From: Weimeria sp002480925
GTDB lineage: Bacteria; Bacillota; Clostridia; Lachnospirales; Lachnospiraceae
Assembly (NCBI RefSeq): GCF_052064335.1
Contig: NZ_JBQHVU010000010.1
Span: forward strand, 23,365 to 87,364
Reading direction: 5' to 3'
Length of the DNA stretch: 64,000 nucleotides
Every line of letters starts with the position of its first letter. Positions within the stretch are counted from its first letter, which is position 1. The translations under genes were made by a program, and so were the position numbers. Below, piece after piece: positions 33,546 through 40,875 of this stretch. The notes under the pieces are model-generated. The model was not told the origin of the DNA and did not search any database. It saw only the letters and a list, made by a program, of their open reading frames with translations.

Positions 33546-34553
33546 ATGCCAGTGGTGACAATAAAAGACATCTCCCAGAAGTGTGGAGTTTCACCGGCCA
33601 CAGTCAGCAAGGCGCTGAACGGATATGGCGACATCAGTGAATCCACCAGAGAGCTGGTTCAGAAGACAGCGAAGGAGATGCATTATCGTCCGAATGCAGC
33701 CGCCAGACAGCTGAAGACCAACAGCTCCCACAATCTGGGAATTGTCTATATTGACAGTACCGGAAGCGGTCTTGCTCATGAGTTCTTTTCCGGGGTAATA
33801 GACAATGCCAAGGATGAGGCGGAGAAGAGAGGCTACGATGTGACCTTCATCAGCTCAGCCCTTGGATATGGATCATATCTGGAACATTGCAGGTACAGGA
33901 AGTGTGACGGAGTCCTGATAGTGAGTGAGGATTTCACCAGCAGACAGGTTTACGACCTGGTCTACAGCGAGATCCCGACAGTGACGATCGATTACGTATT
34001 TGACGGACATTCAAGTGTTCTTTCCAAGAATGTAGAGGGTGAGTACCAGCTCACCAGATACCTGATCAATAAAGGACACAGGAAGATAGCCTTCATCCAC
34101 GGAGAGATGACATCAGTCACGAAGAAGAGACTTTCGGGATTCTACAATGCACTGGCAGAGGCTGGAATCGAAGTGCCGGATGAGTATCTGGTAGAAGCGG
34201 TTTACCACGACCCCAGTTCCAGCGAGGAGGCCACGAGAGCGCTGATGTCTCTTAAGGATCGCCCGACCGCGATCATGTATCCGGATGATTATTCCTATCT
34301 GGGAGGCATGATGGAGCTCGAGAGGCTAAGGATATCGATTCCTGATGATGTCAGTGTGGTCGGATTCGACGGTATTAGACTTTCACAGGTCTTAAGACCA
34401 CGACTCACGACCTATTACCAGGATGCACCCCAGATGGGGAGAGCATCAGTTAGAAAGCTTGTTCATATGATAGAGAACAGGAAAACCAGTATGGCCGAGG
34501 AGATCGAGATCCCCGGAAGGCTTCTGGAGGGAGATTCAGTAGCTCAGATATAG
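33546..34553 (+). CDS. LacI-family transcriptional regulator
   Basis: About 335 residues. The N-terminal helix-turn-helix TIKDISQKCGVSPATVSKALNG is classic LacI/GalR; the rest is a periplasmic-binding-protein-like sensor domain (VVGFDGIRLS near residue 270). It probably represses the cellobiose genes on both sides until an inducer, likely cellobiose or a product, binds. The start at 33546 follows AGGAAAGGTG; GTG codons at 33540, 33555 and 33558 are alternatives. Three matching operator-like sites lie in the divergent promoter region. Confidence 0.92.
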   Translation: MPVVTIKDISQKCGVSPATVSKALNGYGDISESTRELVQKTAKEMHYRPNAAARQLKTNSSHNLGIVYIDSTGSGLAHEFFSGVIDNAKDEAEKRGYDVTFISSALGYGSYLEHCRYRKCDGVLIVSEDFTSRQVYDLVYSEIPTVTIDYVFDGHSSVLSKNVEGEYQLTRYLINKGHRKIAFIHGEMTSVTKKRLSGFYNALAEAGIEVPDEYLVEAVYHDPSSSEEATRALMSLKDRPTAIMYPDDYSYLGGMMELERLRISIPDDVSVVGFDGIRLSQVLRPRLTTYYQDAPQMGRASVRKLVHMIENRKTSMAEEIEIPGRLLEGDSVAQI

Positions 34554-34577
34554 CGGAGAAGGAACGCTGTTTGAGAC

Positions 34578-34591
34578 GCGGCATGAGCCGC
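34578..34591 (+). other. Small intercistronic hairpin
   Basis: GCGGC-ATGA-GCCGC between the regulator stop and the binding-protein gene; CTTTTTT follows 12 bases later, so it could be a weak attenuator. Confidence 0.35.
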
Positions 34592-34625
34592 AGGATAAAT
34601 CTTTTTTAAGAGAAGGAGAAATCTT

Positions 34626-36050
34626 ATGAAGAGACGCATGAAAATGCTGACCAGCCTTGCTCTGGCCGGCGCAATGGTAGTAACAATGGCAGGATGTGGA
34701 GGAAAGAGCCAGACAAGCTCTGACAAAGGTACGAAAGAAAAGAGCACCAGTACAAGTCAGGCAAAGCCTGCCGAGGACACAGGAAAGGTTCTGAACATCC
34801 AGGTGTGGAATGAGGAGTTCAAGAGCCGTATCGAGGATCACTACAAGGATTACCAGAAGGTAAGCGACACAGAGGGCAAGATCGGTGACGTGACCGTTAA
34901 GTGGACGATCACTCCGTCACAGGACAATGCTTATCAGAACAATCTCGACACACTTCTTCCTAAGAATGCAGATGCATCAGCTGATGATAAGGTAGATATG
35001 TTCCTTATGGAAGCTGACTACGCACTCAAGTATGTCAACAGTGACTACACGATGAAGCTTTCCGATCTGGGTATCACAGATGATGATCTGTCTGACCAGT
35101 ACCAGTACACAAAAGATATTGTAACCGATAAGGACGGCAATATCAAGGGTTCATCATGGCAGGCATGCTCAGCAGGTATGATCTACAACAGAGAGGCTGC
35201 AAAGGCTGTTCTTGGCACAGATGATCCGGATAAGGTACAGGAGGCTGTAAGCGACTGGGACAAGTTCAGCGAGACAGCCAAGAAGGCAAAGGACAAGGGA
35301 TACAAGATTACCTCAACTGTTAACGACACCTACAGAGTATATTCTACAAATGTATCTGCACCGTGGGTAACAGACAATAAGGTAGCTATCGATCCTAACA
35401 TCAAGAATTGGGTTGACAATTCAAAGAAGATGGTAGAAGCAGGAGAGACCACTACTGCAGACCTCTGGTCAGATGACTGGAGCAAGGGCTTCTATCCGGA
35501 AGGAAAGGTTTTCGCTTACTTCGGACCTGCATGGCTGATAAATTTCTCAATGGCTTCATCCACAGATGGCTCAATCGCCAATAAGGGCGGATGGGGATTC
35601 TGCGTAGGACCTCAGTCCTTCTACTGGGGCGGCACATGGATCGCAGCAGCAACCGGTACTGACAACCCTAACCTTGTTGCAAATATCATAAAGACAATGA
35701 CAACAGACAAGGATGTCTTAAGAGAGATTGCTGATAAGGATTCAGATTGTGTAAACAGCCAGTCAGTGCTTGCTGATCTTGCATCTGCTGATATACCAAA
35801 GAGAAAGCCTACTAAGGATGATGGTGGATCGATCACCTGGATCCTTGGAGGACAGAATCCATATGCACAGCTTGCTGAGGGCGCTTCAAAGCTCGATCTG
35901 AAGAACATTTCCATCTACGATCAGGGCTGCACAGAGGCATTCCAGGCAGCTATGAAGAACTACTTCGATGGCAACGCTTCCTATGATAAGGCAGTAGCTC
36001 AGTTCAACAAGGCAGTAGTAGAGAAGTATCCTGAACTTTCAACAGACTGA
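34626..36050 (+). CDS. Sugar ABC transporter substrate-binding lipoprotein
   Basis: 474-residue extracellular binding protein of the carbohydrate (family 1) type. The signal peptide ends in a lipobox VTMAGC-G near residue 22, followed by a Ser/Thr/Lys linker. The mature domain contains LNIQVWNEEFKSR and the Trp/Tyr/Gly-rich ligand region FYWGGTWIAAATG (about 335-350). From its partners the ligand is probably cellobiose or short cello-oligosaccharides. GAGAAGGAGAAA precedes the ATG. Two permease genes follow; no ATPase gene is present, so a shared MsmK-type ATPase elsewhere is likely. Confidence 0.9.
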   Translation: MKRRMKMLTSLALAGAMVVTMAGCGGKSQTSSDKGTKEKSTSTSQAKPAEDTGKVLNIQVWNEEFKSRIEDHYKDYQKVSDTEGKIGDVTVKWTITPSQDNAYQNNLDTLLPKNADASADDKVDMFLMEADYALKYVNSDYTMKLSDLGITDDDLSDQYQYTKDIVTDKDGNIKGSSWQACSAGMIYNREAAKAVLGTDDPDKVQEAVSDWDKFSETAKKAKDKGYKITSTVNDTYRVYSTNVSAPWVTDNKVAIDPNIKNWVDNSKKMVEAGETTTADLWSDDWSKGFYPEGKVFAYFGPAWLINFSMASSTDGSIANKGGWGFCVGPQSFYWGGTWIAAATGTDNPNLVANIIKTMTTDKDVLREIADKDSDCVNSQSVLADLASADIPKRKPTKDDGGSITWILGGQNPYAQLAEGASKLDLKNISIYDQGCTEAFQAAMKNYFDGNASYDKAVAQFNKAVVEKYPELSTD

Positions 36051-36090
36051 TATAAAGGCAGCTGCTAATTTCATAATTCTTCTTTAAAAG

Positions 36091-36127
36091 TGACGGCCCC
36101 GTAAAGCGGTTAAGCTTTGCGGGGTCA
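36091..36127 (+). terminator. Intercistronic stem-loop after the binding-protein gene
   Basis: TGAC-G-GCCCCGTAAAGC pairs with GCTTTGCGGGG-TCA over a 6-base loop, with no T-run after it. Such hairpins between binding-protein and permease genes usually protect the upstream mRNA or reduce read-through. Confidence 0.65.
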
Positions 36128-36154
36128 GTCTATCCAAAAAGACAGGAGGAAAAG

Positions 36155-37084
36155 ATGGAAAAGACAGTAAAACCTCAGAGAAACAACAAAGTTACCAGAT
36201 ATAATAAGTGGGGTTATATCTTCCTTATTCCATTCTTCGTGGTATTCGTGATATTTCAGCTGATCCCGCTGGTAAGCACGATATATAACAGCTTTTTCGA
36301 AAACTACAGATCAGGACTCCAGCAGATAGGGCCTAATTTCGTAGGCCTGGGTAATTACCAGAAGCTGCTGACAGGAGGAGATTTCTTCAAGTATTTCGGC
36401 AACACTATGATAATGTGGATCCTCGGATTCGTACCGCAGATAGTGATCTCTCTTGTCCTGGCTTACTGGTTTACAGATCCTTCACTTCATCTGAAGGGAC
36501 AGAGGTTCTTCAAGACCGTGATCTATATGCCGAATCTGATAATGGCAGCGGCATTTGCCATGCTCTTCTTCACACTTTTTGCAGATACAGGCCCTATCAA
36601 CAGCATGCTGCAGCAGGTTGGCATATGGTCAAAGCCATACAGTTTCATGTCTCATGTGGGAAGCGTAAGAGGGATGGTTGCCTTCATGAACTGCCTGATG
36701 TGGTTTGGAAATACTACGATACTCCTGATGGCAGGAATGATGGGAATAGATACCTCACTCTTTGAGGCTGCAGAGGTAGATGGAGCTACCGCTCATCAGA
36801 TATTCTGGAAGGTGACTCTTCCGCTGCTCCGTCCGATCCTTGTATATGTGATGATCACATCGCTTATCGGCGGACTTCAGATGTTTGATGTGCCTCAGAT
36901 CCTGACAAACGGTACAGGAGATCCGGTCAGATCATCTATGACACTTATCATGTGGCTGAATAAGCATCTCTACAACTACAACTATGGAATGGGTGGCGCT
37001 CTTTCGGTTATCCTTCTGGTAGTTACAGCGGTACTGAGCTTTGCAGTATTCAGATTCTCTGCTTCGTCAGAGGTGGACAATTAA
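36155..37084 (+). CDS. Sugar ABC transporter permease (MalF-type)
   Basis: 309 residues with six membrane helices. The cytoplasmic EAA loop appears as EAAEVDGATAHQIFWKVTLP (about residues 205-224), the contact site for the ATPase. It forms the heterodimeric channel with the next gene. AGGAGGAAAAG precedes the start. Specificity (cellobiose) is inferred from the neighbouring phosphorylase. Confidence 0.9.
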   Translation: MEKTVKPQRNNKVTRYNKWGYIFLIPFFVVFVIFQLIPLVSTIYNSFFENYRSGLQQIGPNFVGLGNYQKLLTGGDFFKYFGNTMIMWILGFVPQIVISLVLAYWFTDPSLHLKGQRFFKTVIYMPNLIMAAAFAMLFFTLFADTGPINSMLQQVGIWSKPYSFMSHVGSVRGMVAFMNCLMWFGNTTILLMAGMMGIDTSLFEAAEVDGATAHQIFWKVTLPLLRPILVYVMITSLIGGLQMFDVPQILTNGTGDPVRSSMTLIMWLNKHLYNYNYGMGGALSVILLVVTAVLSFAVFRFSASSEVDN

Positions 37085-37096
37085 GGAAGGAGGATA

Positions 37097-37954
37097 ATGA
37101 TGAAAAAAGAAAAGGTCACAACAGCGACCCAGATCAGAAGGGTCATTGCATACATAGTACTGGTCATCATCACGATCCTCTGCCTGTTCTGGTTCTATAT
37201 CCTGTTCATCAATTCGACCAGATCACATGCAGAGCTGACAAAGGGCTTCACCCTTCTTCCGAGCAGCTTTATTGCAAAGAACTTGGGGAATGTGCTTCTG
37301 CATGGAACCCTTCCTATAGCTAGAGGAATGCTTAACTCGCTTCTGATCTCGGCCTCAAGTGCAATACTTACGACATATTTCTCGGCAATGACGGCATTTG
37401 CAATCCATGCCTACAGATTCAGGGGCAGGAAGGCGATCTTTACATTCATCCTTGCGATAATGATGATCCCTACTCAGGTCACATCTCTTGGATTCGTAAG
37501 ACTTATGACCAGCATGAACCTGATGGACAATTTCATCCCGTTGATCGTACCGTCGATAGCAGCACCAGTCGTATTCTTCTATATGAAACAGTCGATGGAT
37601 GCAACTCTCCCTTCATCTCTGATGGAGGCAGCGAGGATAGACGGAGCCAGTGAGGTAAGGATATTTAATACGATAGTCATTCCTCTTATGAAGCCGGCTA
37701 TAGCCGTACAGGCAATATTCGCATTTGTATCGACCTGGAATAATTACTTCCTTCCGGCCCTGATCCTTCATAAGGACTATATGAAGACCCTGCCTATCCT
37801 GATAGCTCAGCTGAGGGCGGCAGACTTCCTGAAGTTTGATATGGGGCAGGTATATGCCACGATCGCATTTTCAATCTTCCCTGTTATAGTGGTATATCTG
37901 CTTCTTTCGAAATATATAGTCGGAGGCACAACAGCAGGAGCTGTCAAGGGATAA
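37097..37954 (+). CDS. Sugar ABC transporter permease (MalG-type)
   Basis: 285 residues with six membrane helices and the EAA loop EAARIDGASEVRIFNTIVIP (about residues 178-197). Second half of the importer channel. AAGGAGGATA lies before the start; ATG at 37097 or 37100. The operon ends at the terminator at 37975. Confidence 0.9.
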   Translation: MMKKEKVTTATQIRRVIAYIVLVIITILCLFWFYILFINSTRSHAELTKGFTLLPSSFIAKNLGNVLLHGTLPIARGMLNSLLISASSAILTTYFSAMTAFAIHAYRFRGRKAIFTFILAIMMIPTQVTSLGFVRLMTSMNLMDNFIPLIVPSIAAPVVFFYMKQSMDATLPSSLMEAARIDGASEVRIFNTIVIPLMKPAIAVQAIFAFVSTWNNYFLPALILHKDYMKTLPILIAQLRAADFLKFDMGQVYATIAFSIFPVIVVYLLLSKYIVGGTTAGAVKG

Positions 37955-37974
37955 TGGAAAAGAAAAGATAAAAA

Positions 37975-38009
37975 AACAGACCGCGGAACTCCGCGGCCTG
38001 TATTTTTTT
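37975..38009. terminator. Terminator after the sugar importer operon
   Basis: ACAGACCGCGG-AACT-CCGCGGCCTGT with one mismatch, then ATTTTTTT on the plus strand and A7 on the other side, so it may also back up SRP RNA termination. Confidence 0.85.
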
Positions 38010-38013
38010 GCGC

Positions 38014-38288
38014 AAAAAATCGGGCTTCTGCTGTCGAACTGCGATCATGAAACGTTACCTGACAGGCAAACTCAACCCAGGCGCCCCTGCGGCACATGAA
38101 AAATCCGGCTTAGTGCTGCTTCATTCCTGACCTGACACGGTTCACCGGCATCCATTGCGCAGGACCCGGATATCAACGCCACCTGAACAGGGCAGCTGAC
38201 ATGAAAAACAAGCCCTCGAACAGAAATCACCCCGGCATATAGCGGAAATTCCGGTACAGGGGACCGCTGATCCCCCGGCTGCCCGACA
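38014..38288 (-). ncRNA. ffs: Signal recognition particle RNA, long Gram-positive type
   Basis: The minus strand holds the conserved SRP core: GGGTCCTGCGCAATGG, GTGTCAGGTCAGGAATGAAGC with the GGAA-like tetraloop region, then CATGTGCCGCAGGG and GCCTGGGT. These match the Bacillus scRNA order of helices 5 to 8 plus an Alu domain. The 5' CTGTCGGGC pairs with the 3' CGACAG and GCCCGA ahead of the T-run, closing the long rod. It scaffolds Ffh for co-translational membrane targeting. Ends are set from the promoter and T-run; total about 275 nt. Confidence 0.9.
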
Positions 38289-38294
38289 GAGAAC

Positions 38295-38323
38295 ATTTTA
38301 CAATTTTTTCATATAACCGTCAA
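38295..38323 (-). promoter_or_regulatory. SRP RNA promoter
   Basis: Minus strand TTGACG (38318-38323), 17-base spacer, TAAAAT (38295-38300), placing the start near 38288. Confidence 0.75.
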
Positions 38324-38403
38324 GTAATTGCACTTTTTTAGAATGGACATTTGTGTTAGAATGTAGGTCGGAATCTGAAAAAGCAAATGGAGGCTGTTAT
38401 TTA

Positions 38404-39654
38404 ATGGGACTTAACGATACACCCACCTCGCAGAGGGTACAGATAGGGATCTTCGGAAAGAGAAATGCTGGGAAATCCTCGCTCCTGAACATGCTGACCG
38501 GACAGAAGATGTCAGTTGTTTCGGATGTGAAGGGCACGACTACTGATCCGGTAAGGAAGTCGATGGAGCTTCTGCCGATCGGTCCGGTGACCTTTATCGA
38601 CACTCCGGGTATGGATGATTTCGGGGAGCTTGGAACAGAGAGGGTGAAGCAGACAAGGAAGATACTCCGTATGGTAGATATCGCTCTTCTTGTGGTCGAG
38701 GCCGGAGGATATGGTTTCAAGGCTGAGAATGACCTGCTCGAGGAGCTGCGCGCGCGTCAGATACCATATATCATCGTTGTCAACAAGGCAGATCTTTTAG
38801 GCGATGAGATAAATATGGACGAGATGAAATCTGATCTGGCAAAGGAGCTTAATGACAAGCCTGAGCGGATAATTCTTGTCAGCACTGTCAAGAATCCTTC
38901 TATAAATGCCAATTTTCTCCGTATTGCGATCGGCAAGCTTGCAGAAACCGACAAGAAGGAGAGATATCTGGTAAGGGATCTGATAAAGCCGAAGGATAAT
39001 GTGGTTCTTGTGATCCCGGTGGACTATGCCGCTCCAAAGGGCAGGATCATCCTTCCCCAGCAGCAGGTCATCCGTGATGTGCTTGATGCCGGCGGCTACT
39101 GCAGCGTGGCGCAGACCAGTGAGCTTACGCTTCTTCTTTCCAATATGAAGACGCCTCCGGCTCTAGTAATCACGGACTCGCAGGCCTTTCGTGATGTGGC
39201 CTTGATCGTTCCGCAGAATGTCCCGCTCACATCCTTTTCCATACTTATGAGCAGATATAAGGGCGATCTGGCTCTTCAGACTCAGGGGGCAAAGTCAATC
39301 GAGTCCCTTAAGGGCGGCGAGAGGATCCTTATCAGCGAGGGCTGCACGCATCACAGGCAATGCGGGGACATTGGCACGCAGAAGCTTCCGGATCTTATAC
39401 GCAGGAAGACCGGCAAGGACTTTGAATTCTCCTATACGAGCGGAGGAGATTTCCCGGAGGATCTGAGTGGTTACTCTTTGTGTATACATTGCGGCGCCTG
39501 TATGCTTCCGGCAAGGGAGATCCGCTACAGGCTCGATCTGGCCAAGGCTCAGGGAGTGCCTGTCACCAACTACGGCGTTATGATAGCTTATCTGAATGGG
39601 ATTCTCGGAAGGGTGCTTACGCCATTTTCCTCAGACGAAGTGACTCGCGGTTGA
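38404..39654 (+). CDS. hydF: [FeFe]-hydrogenase H-cluster maturation GTPase HydF
   Basis: Scaffold GTPase that carries the 2Fe subcluster precursor to apo-hydrogenase. The GTPase domain has G1 GKRNAGKSS, G3 DTPGMDD and G4 NKAD. The C-terminal iron-sulfur ligands match the HydF pattern: CTHHRQC, then about 50 residues later CIHCGAC. GGAGG before 38404 sets the start; the frame is open further upstream but without an SD. Implies H2-producing fermentation and hydE/hydG elsewhere. Confidence 0.95.
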   Translation: MGLNDTPTSQRVQIGIFGKRNAGKSSLLNMLTGQKMSVVSDVKGTTTDPVRKSMELLPIGPVTFIDTPGMDDFGELGTERVKQTRKILRMVDIALLVVEAGGYGFKAENDLLEELRARQIPYIIVVNKADLLGDEINMDEMKSDLAKELNDKPERIILVSTVKNPSINANFLRIAIGKLAETDKKERYLVRDLIKPKDNVVLVIPVDYAAPKGRIILPQQQVIRDVLDAGGYCSVAQTSELTLLLSNMKTPPALVITDSQAFRDVALIVPQNVPLTSFSILMSRYKGDLALQTQGAKSIESLKGGERILISEGCTHHRQCGDIGTQKLPDLIRRKTGKDFEFSYTSGGDFPEDLSGYSLCIHCGACMLPAREIRYRLDLAKAQGVPVTNYGVMIAYLNGILGRVLTPFSSDEVTRG

Positions 39655-39678
39655 TTATAACAGAAAACAGGAGAAAAT

Positions 39679-40431
39679 ATGGGCGCAAGGGAAAGAACAG
39701 AGGATGCGCTCAGGGCCATGCATATTCTAGTCGCAAATGCGGAGTATGCCCCTGGGAGCGGCTCAAGGGTCGTGATTGATAAGGAGGAGATCCAGAGCAT
39801 ACTGAAGGAGCTTGGAGACTGTCTCTATCAGATGATGGATGAGTCTGAGCTTACTGAATCCTCTCATGCCAGAGCTGAGAGGAGCATGAAAAAGCAGGCT
39901 GATCTGAGTGAGGAGAGAGCCAGAAAAAGAGCGGAGGATATTTACGCGGGCTCGATAATGTATTCGGACCGAGCGTTAAATGAGCTAGGTAAGCTCTTAA
40001 ACGATGCACAGAGCTCTATCGAGAAGATCCATTCTGAGCTTATAGAGAAGGTCGATGAGGAAAAGAAGCAGATCAGGAAGAACCAGTACGAGCTCAAAGG
40101 ACAGCTTAATGATCTGAAGGATACCCAGAAGTACTTAAGACTTATAGAAGATGAGAACAAGCGGCTTGAAAAACTTGAGAAGTCAGGTGAGTTCACAGAG
40201 GAGGCTTCTGGTCCGTCATATGCAGATATCAAGCCTGAGATCCATGTGAATCCGGCCTTTTTCAAGAATGGCGATATTCCGGCAGGGACTATTTCCGATG
40301 TGGATGATATCAAGCCGGTGACAGTAGATCCGGAGGAGCTCGATCAGGAATACTTCGACTGGAAGGACGGATCAGACCAGGCAGAGGAGGGGACGAAGAA
40401 AAAGGGGCTTTTCAGTGTGTTTAAGAAATGA
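39679..40431 (+). CDS. Coiled-coil hypothetical protein
   Basis: 250 residues, soluble, with no signal peptide. Long heptad-rich helices cover about residues 65-175, including EKKQIRKNQYELKGQLNDLK, flanked by acidic segments; the C-terminus is basic (KKKGLFSVFKK). CAGGAGAAAA gives a good SD. It follows hydF by 24 bases and may be cotranscribed. Architecture recalls cytoskeletal or septum-associated coiled-coil proteins, but no family is recognised. Confidence 0.65.
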   Translation: MGARERTEDALRAMHILVANAEYAPGSGSRVVIDKEEIQSILKELGDCLYQMMDESELTESSHARAERSMKKQADLSEERARKRAEDIYAGSIMYSDRALNELGKLLNDAQSSIEKIHSELIEKVDEEKKQIRKNQYELKGQLNDLKDTQKYLRLIEDENKRLEKLEKSGEFTEEASGPSYADIKPEIHVNPAFFKNGDIPAGTISDVDDIKPVTVDPEELDQEYFDWKDGSDQAEEGTKKKGLFSVFKK

Positions 40432-40440
40432 TAAGATAGG

Positions 40441-40524
40441 TGCGAGGTGCGAGGTGTGAGGTGTGAGGTGTGAGGTGCGAGGTGCGAGGTGCGAGGTGTG
40501 AGGTGTGAGGTGTGAGGTGCGAGG
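40441..40524 (+). repeat. Heptamer array, twelve units of TGYGAGG
   Basis: Twelve exact 7-bp units that differ only at the third base, in the order C C T T T C C C T T T C: a higher-order period of six units (42 bp). Followed by CCG. Confidence 0.9.
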
Positions 40525-40850
40525 CCGTTCTGTGAGGCTGAAAGTTTCGAGATGAGAGCAAGCTGAAAGCGAAGCTCGAGGCCGAAAGCTTCGAGATAAG
40601 AGCAAGCCAAAGGCGAAGCTCGAATCCGAAGCGAGGTCGTTCTCTGAGATTGGTGAGACCGAGCTGATAAGCGAAGGTCGAACCTAGCGAAGAGAACTTC
40701 CTTAGCAAACAGGCGAAGCTCGAATTTAGCGAAAAGAACTTCCTTAGCTGATAAGCGAAGGTCGAACCTAGCGAAGAGAACTTCCTTAGCAAACAGGCGA
40801 AGCTCGAATTTAGCGAAAAGAACTTCCTTGTAGGCGAAGCCTAAACCTGG
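40525..40850 (+). repeat. Composite dispersed repeat, copy C
   Basis: Repeated GCGAAGCTCGAA, GCGAAGGTCGAACCTAGCG and AAGAGAACTTCCTTAGC blocks, several two or three times. About 58 bases (from about 40599) are identical to copy D at 59392. It fills the gap between two genes; no promoter is obvious within it. Confidence 0.8.
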
Positions 40851-40875
40851 ATGATTATTTGAATTGGAGGAATCA

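Noticed and set aside
38014..38288. Cobalamin or other riboswitch before hydF
   Set aside because: The conserved motifs read on the minus strand and match SRP RNA.
40441..40524. CRISPR array
   Set aside because: Units are contiguous 7-mers with no spacers and no cas genes nearby.
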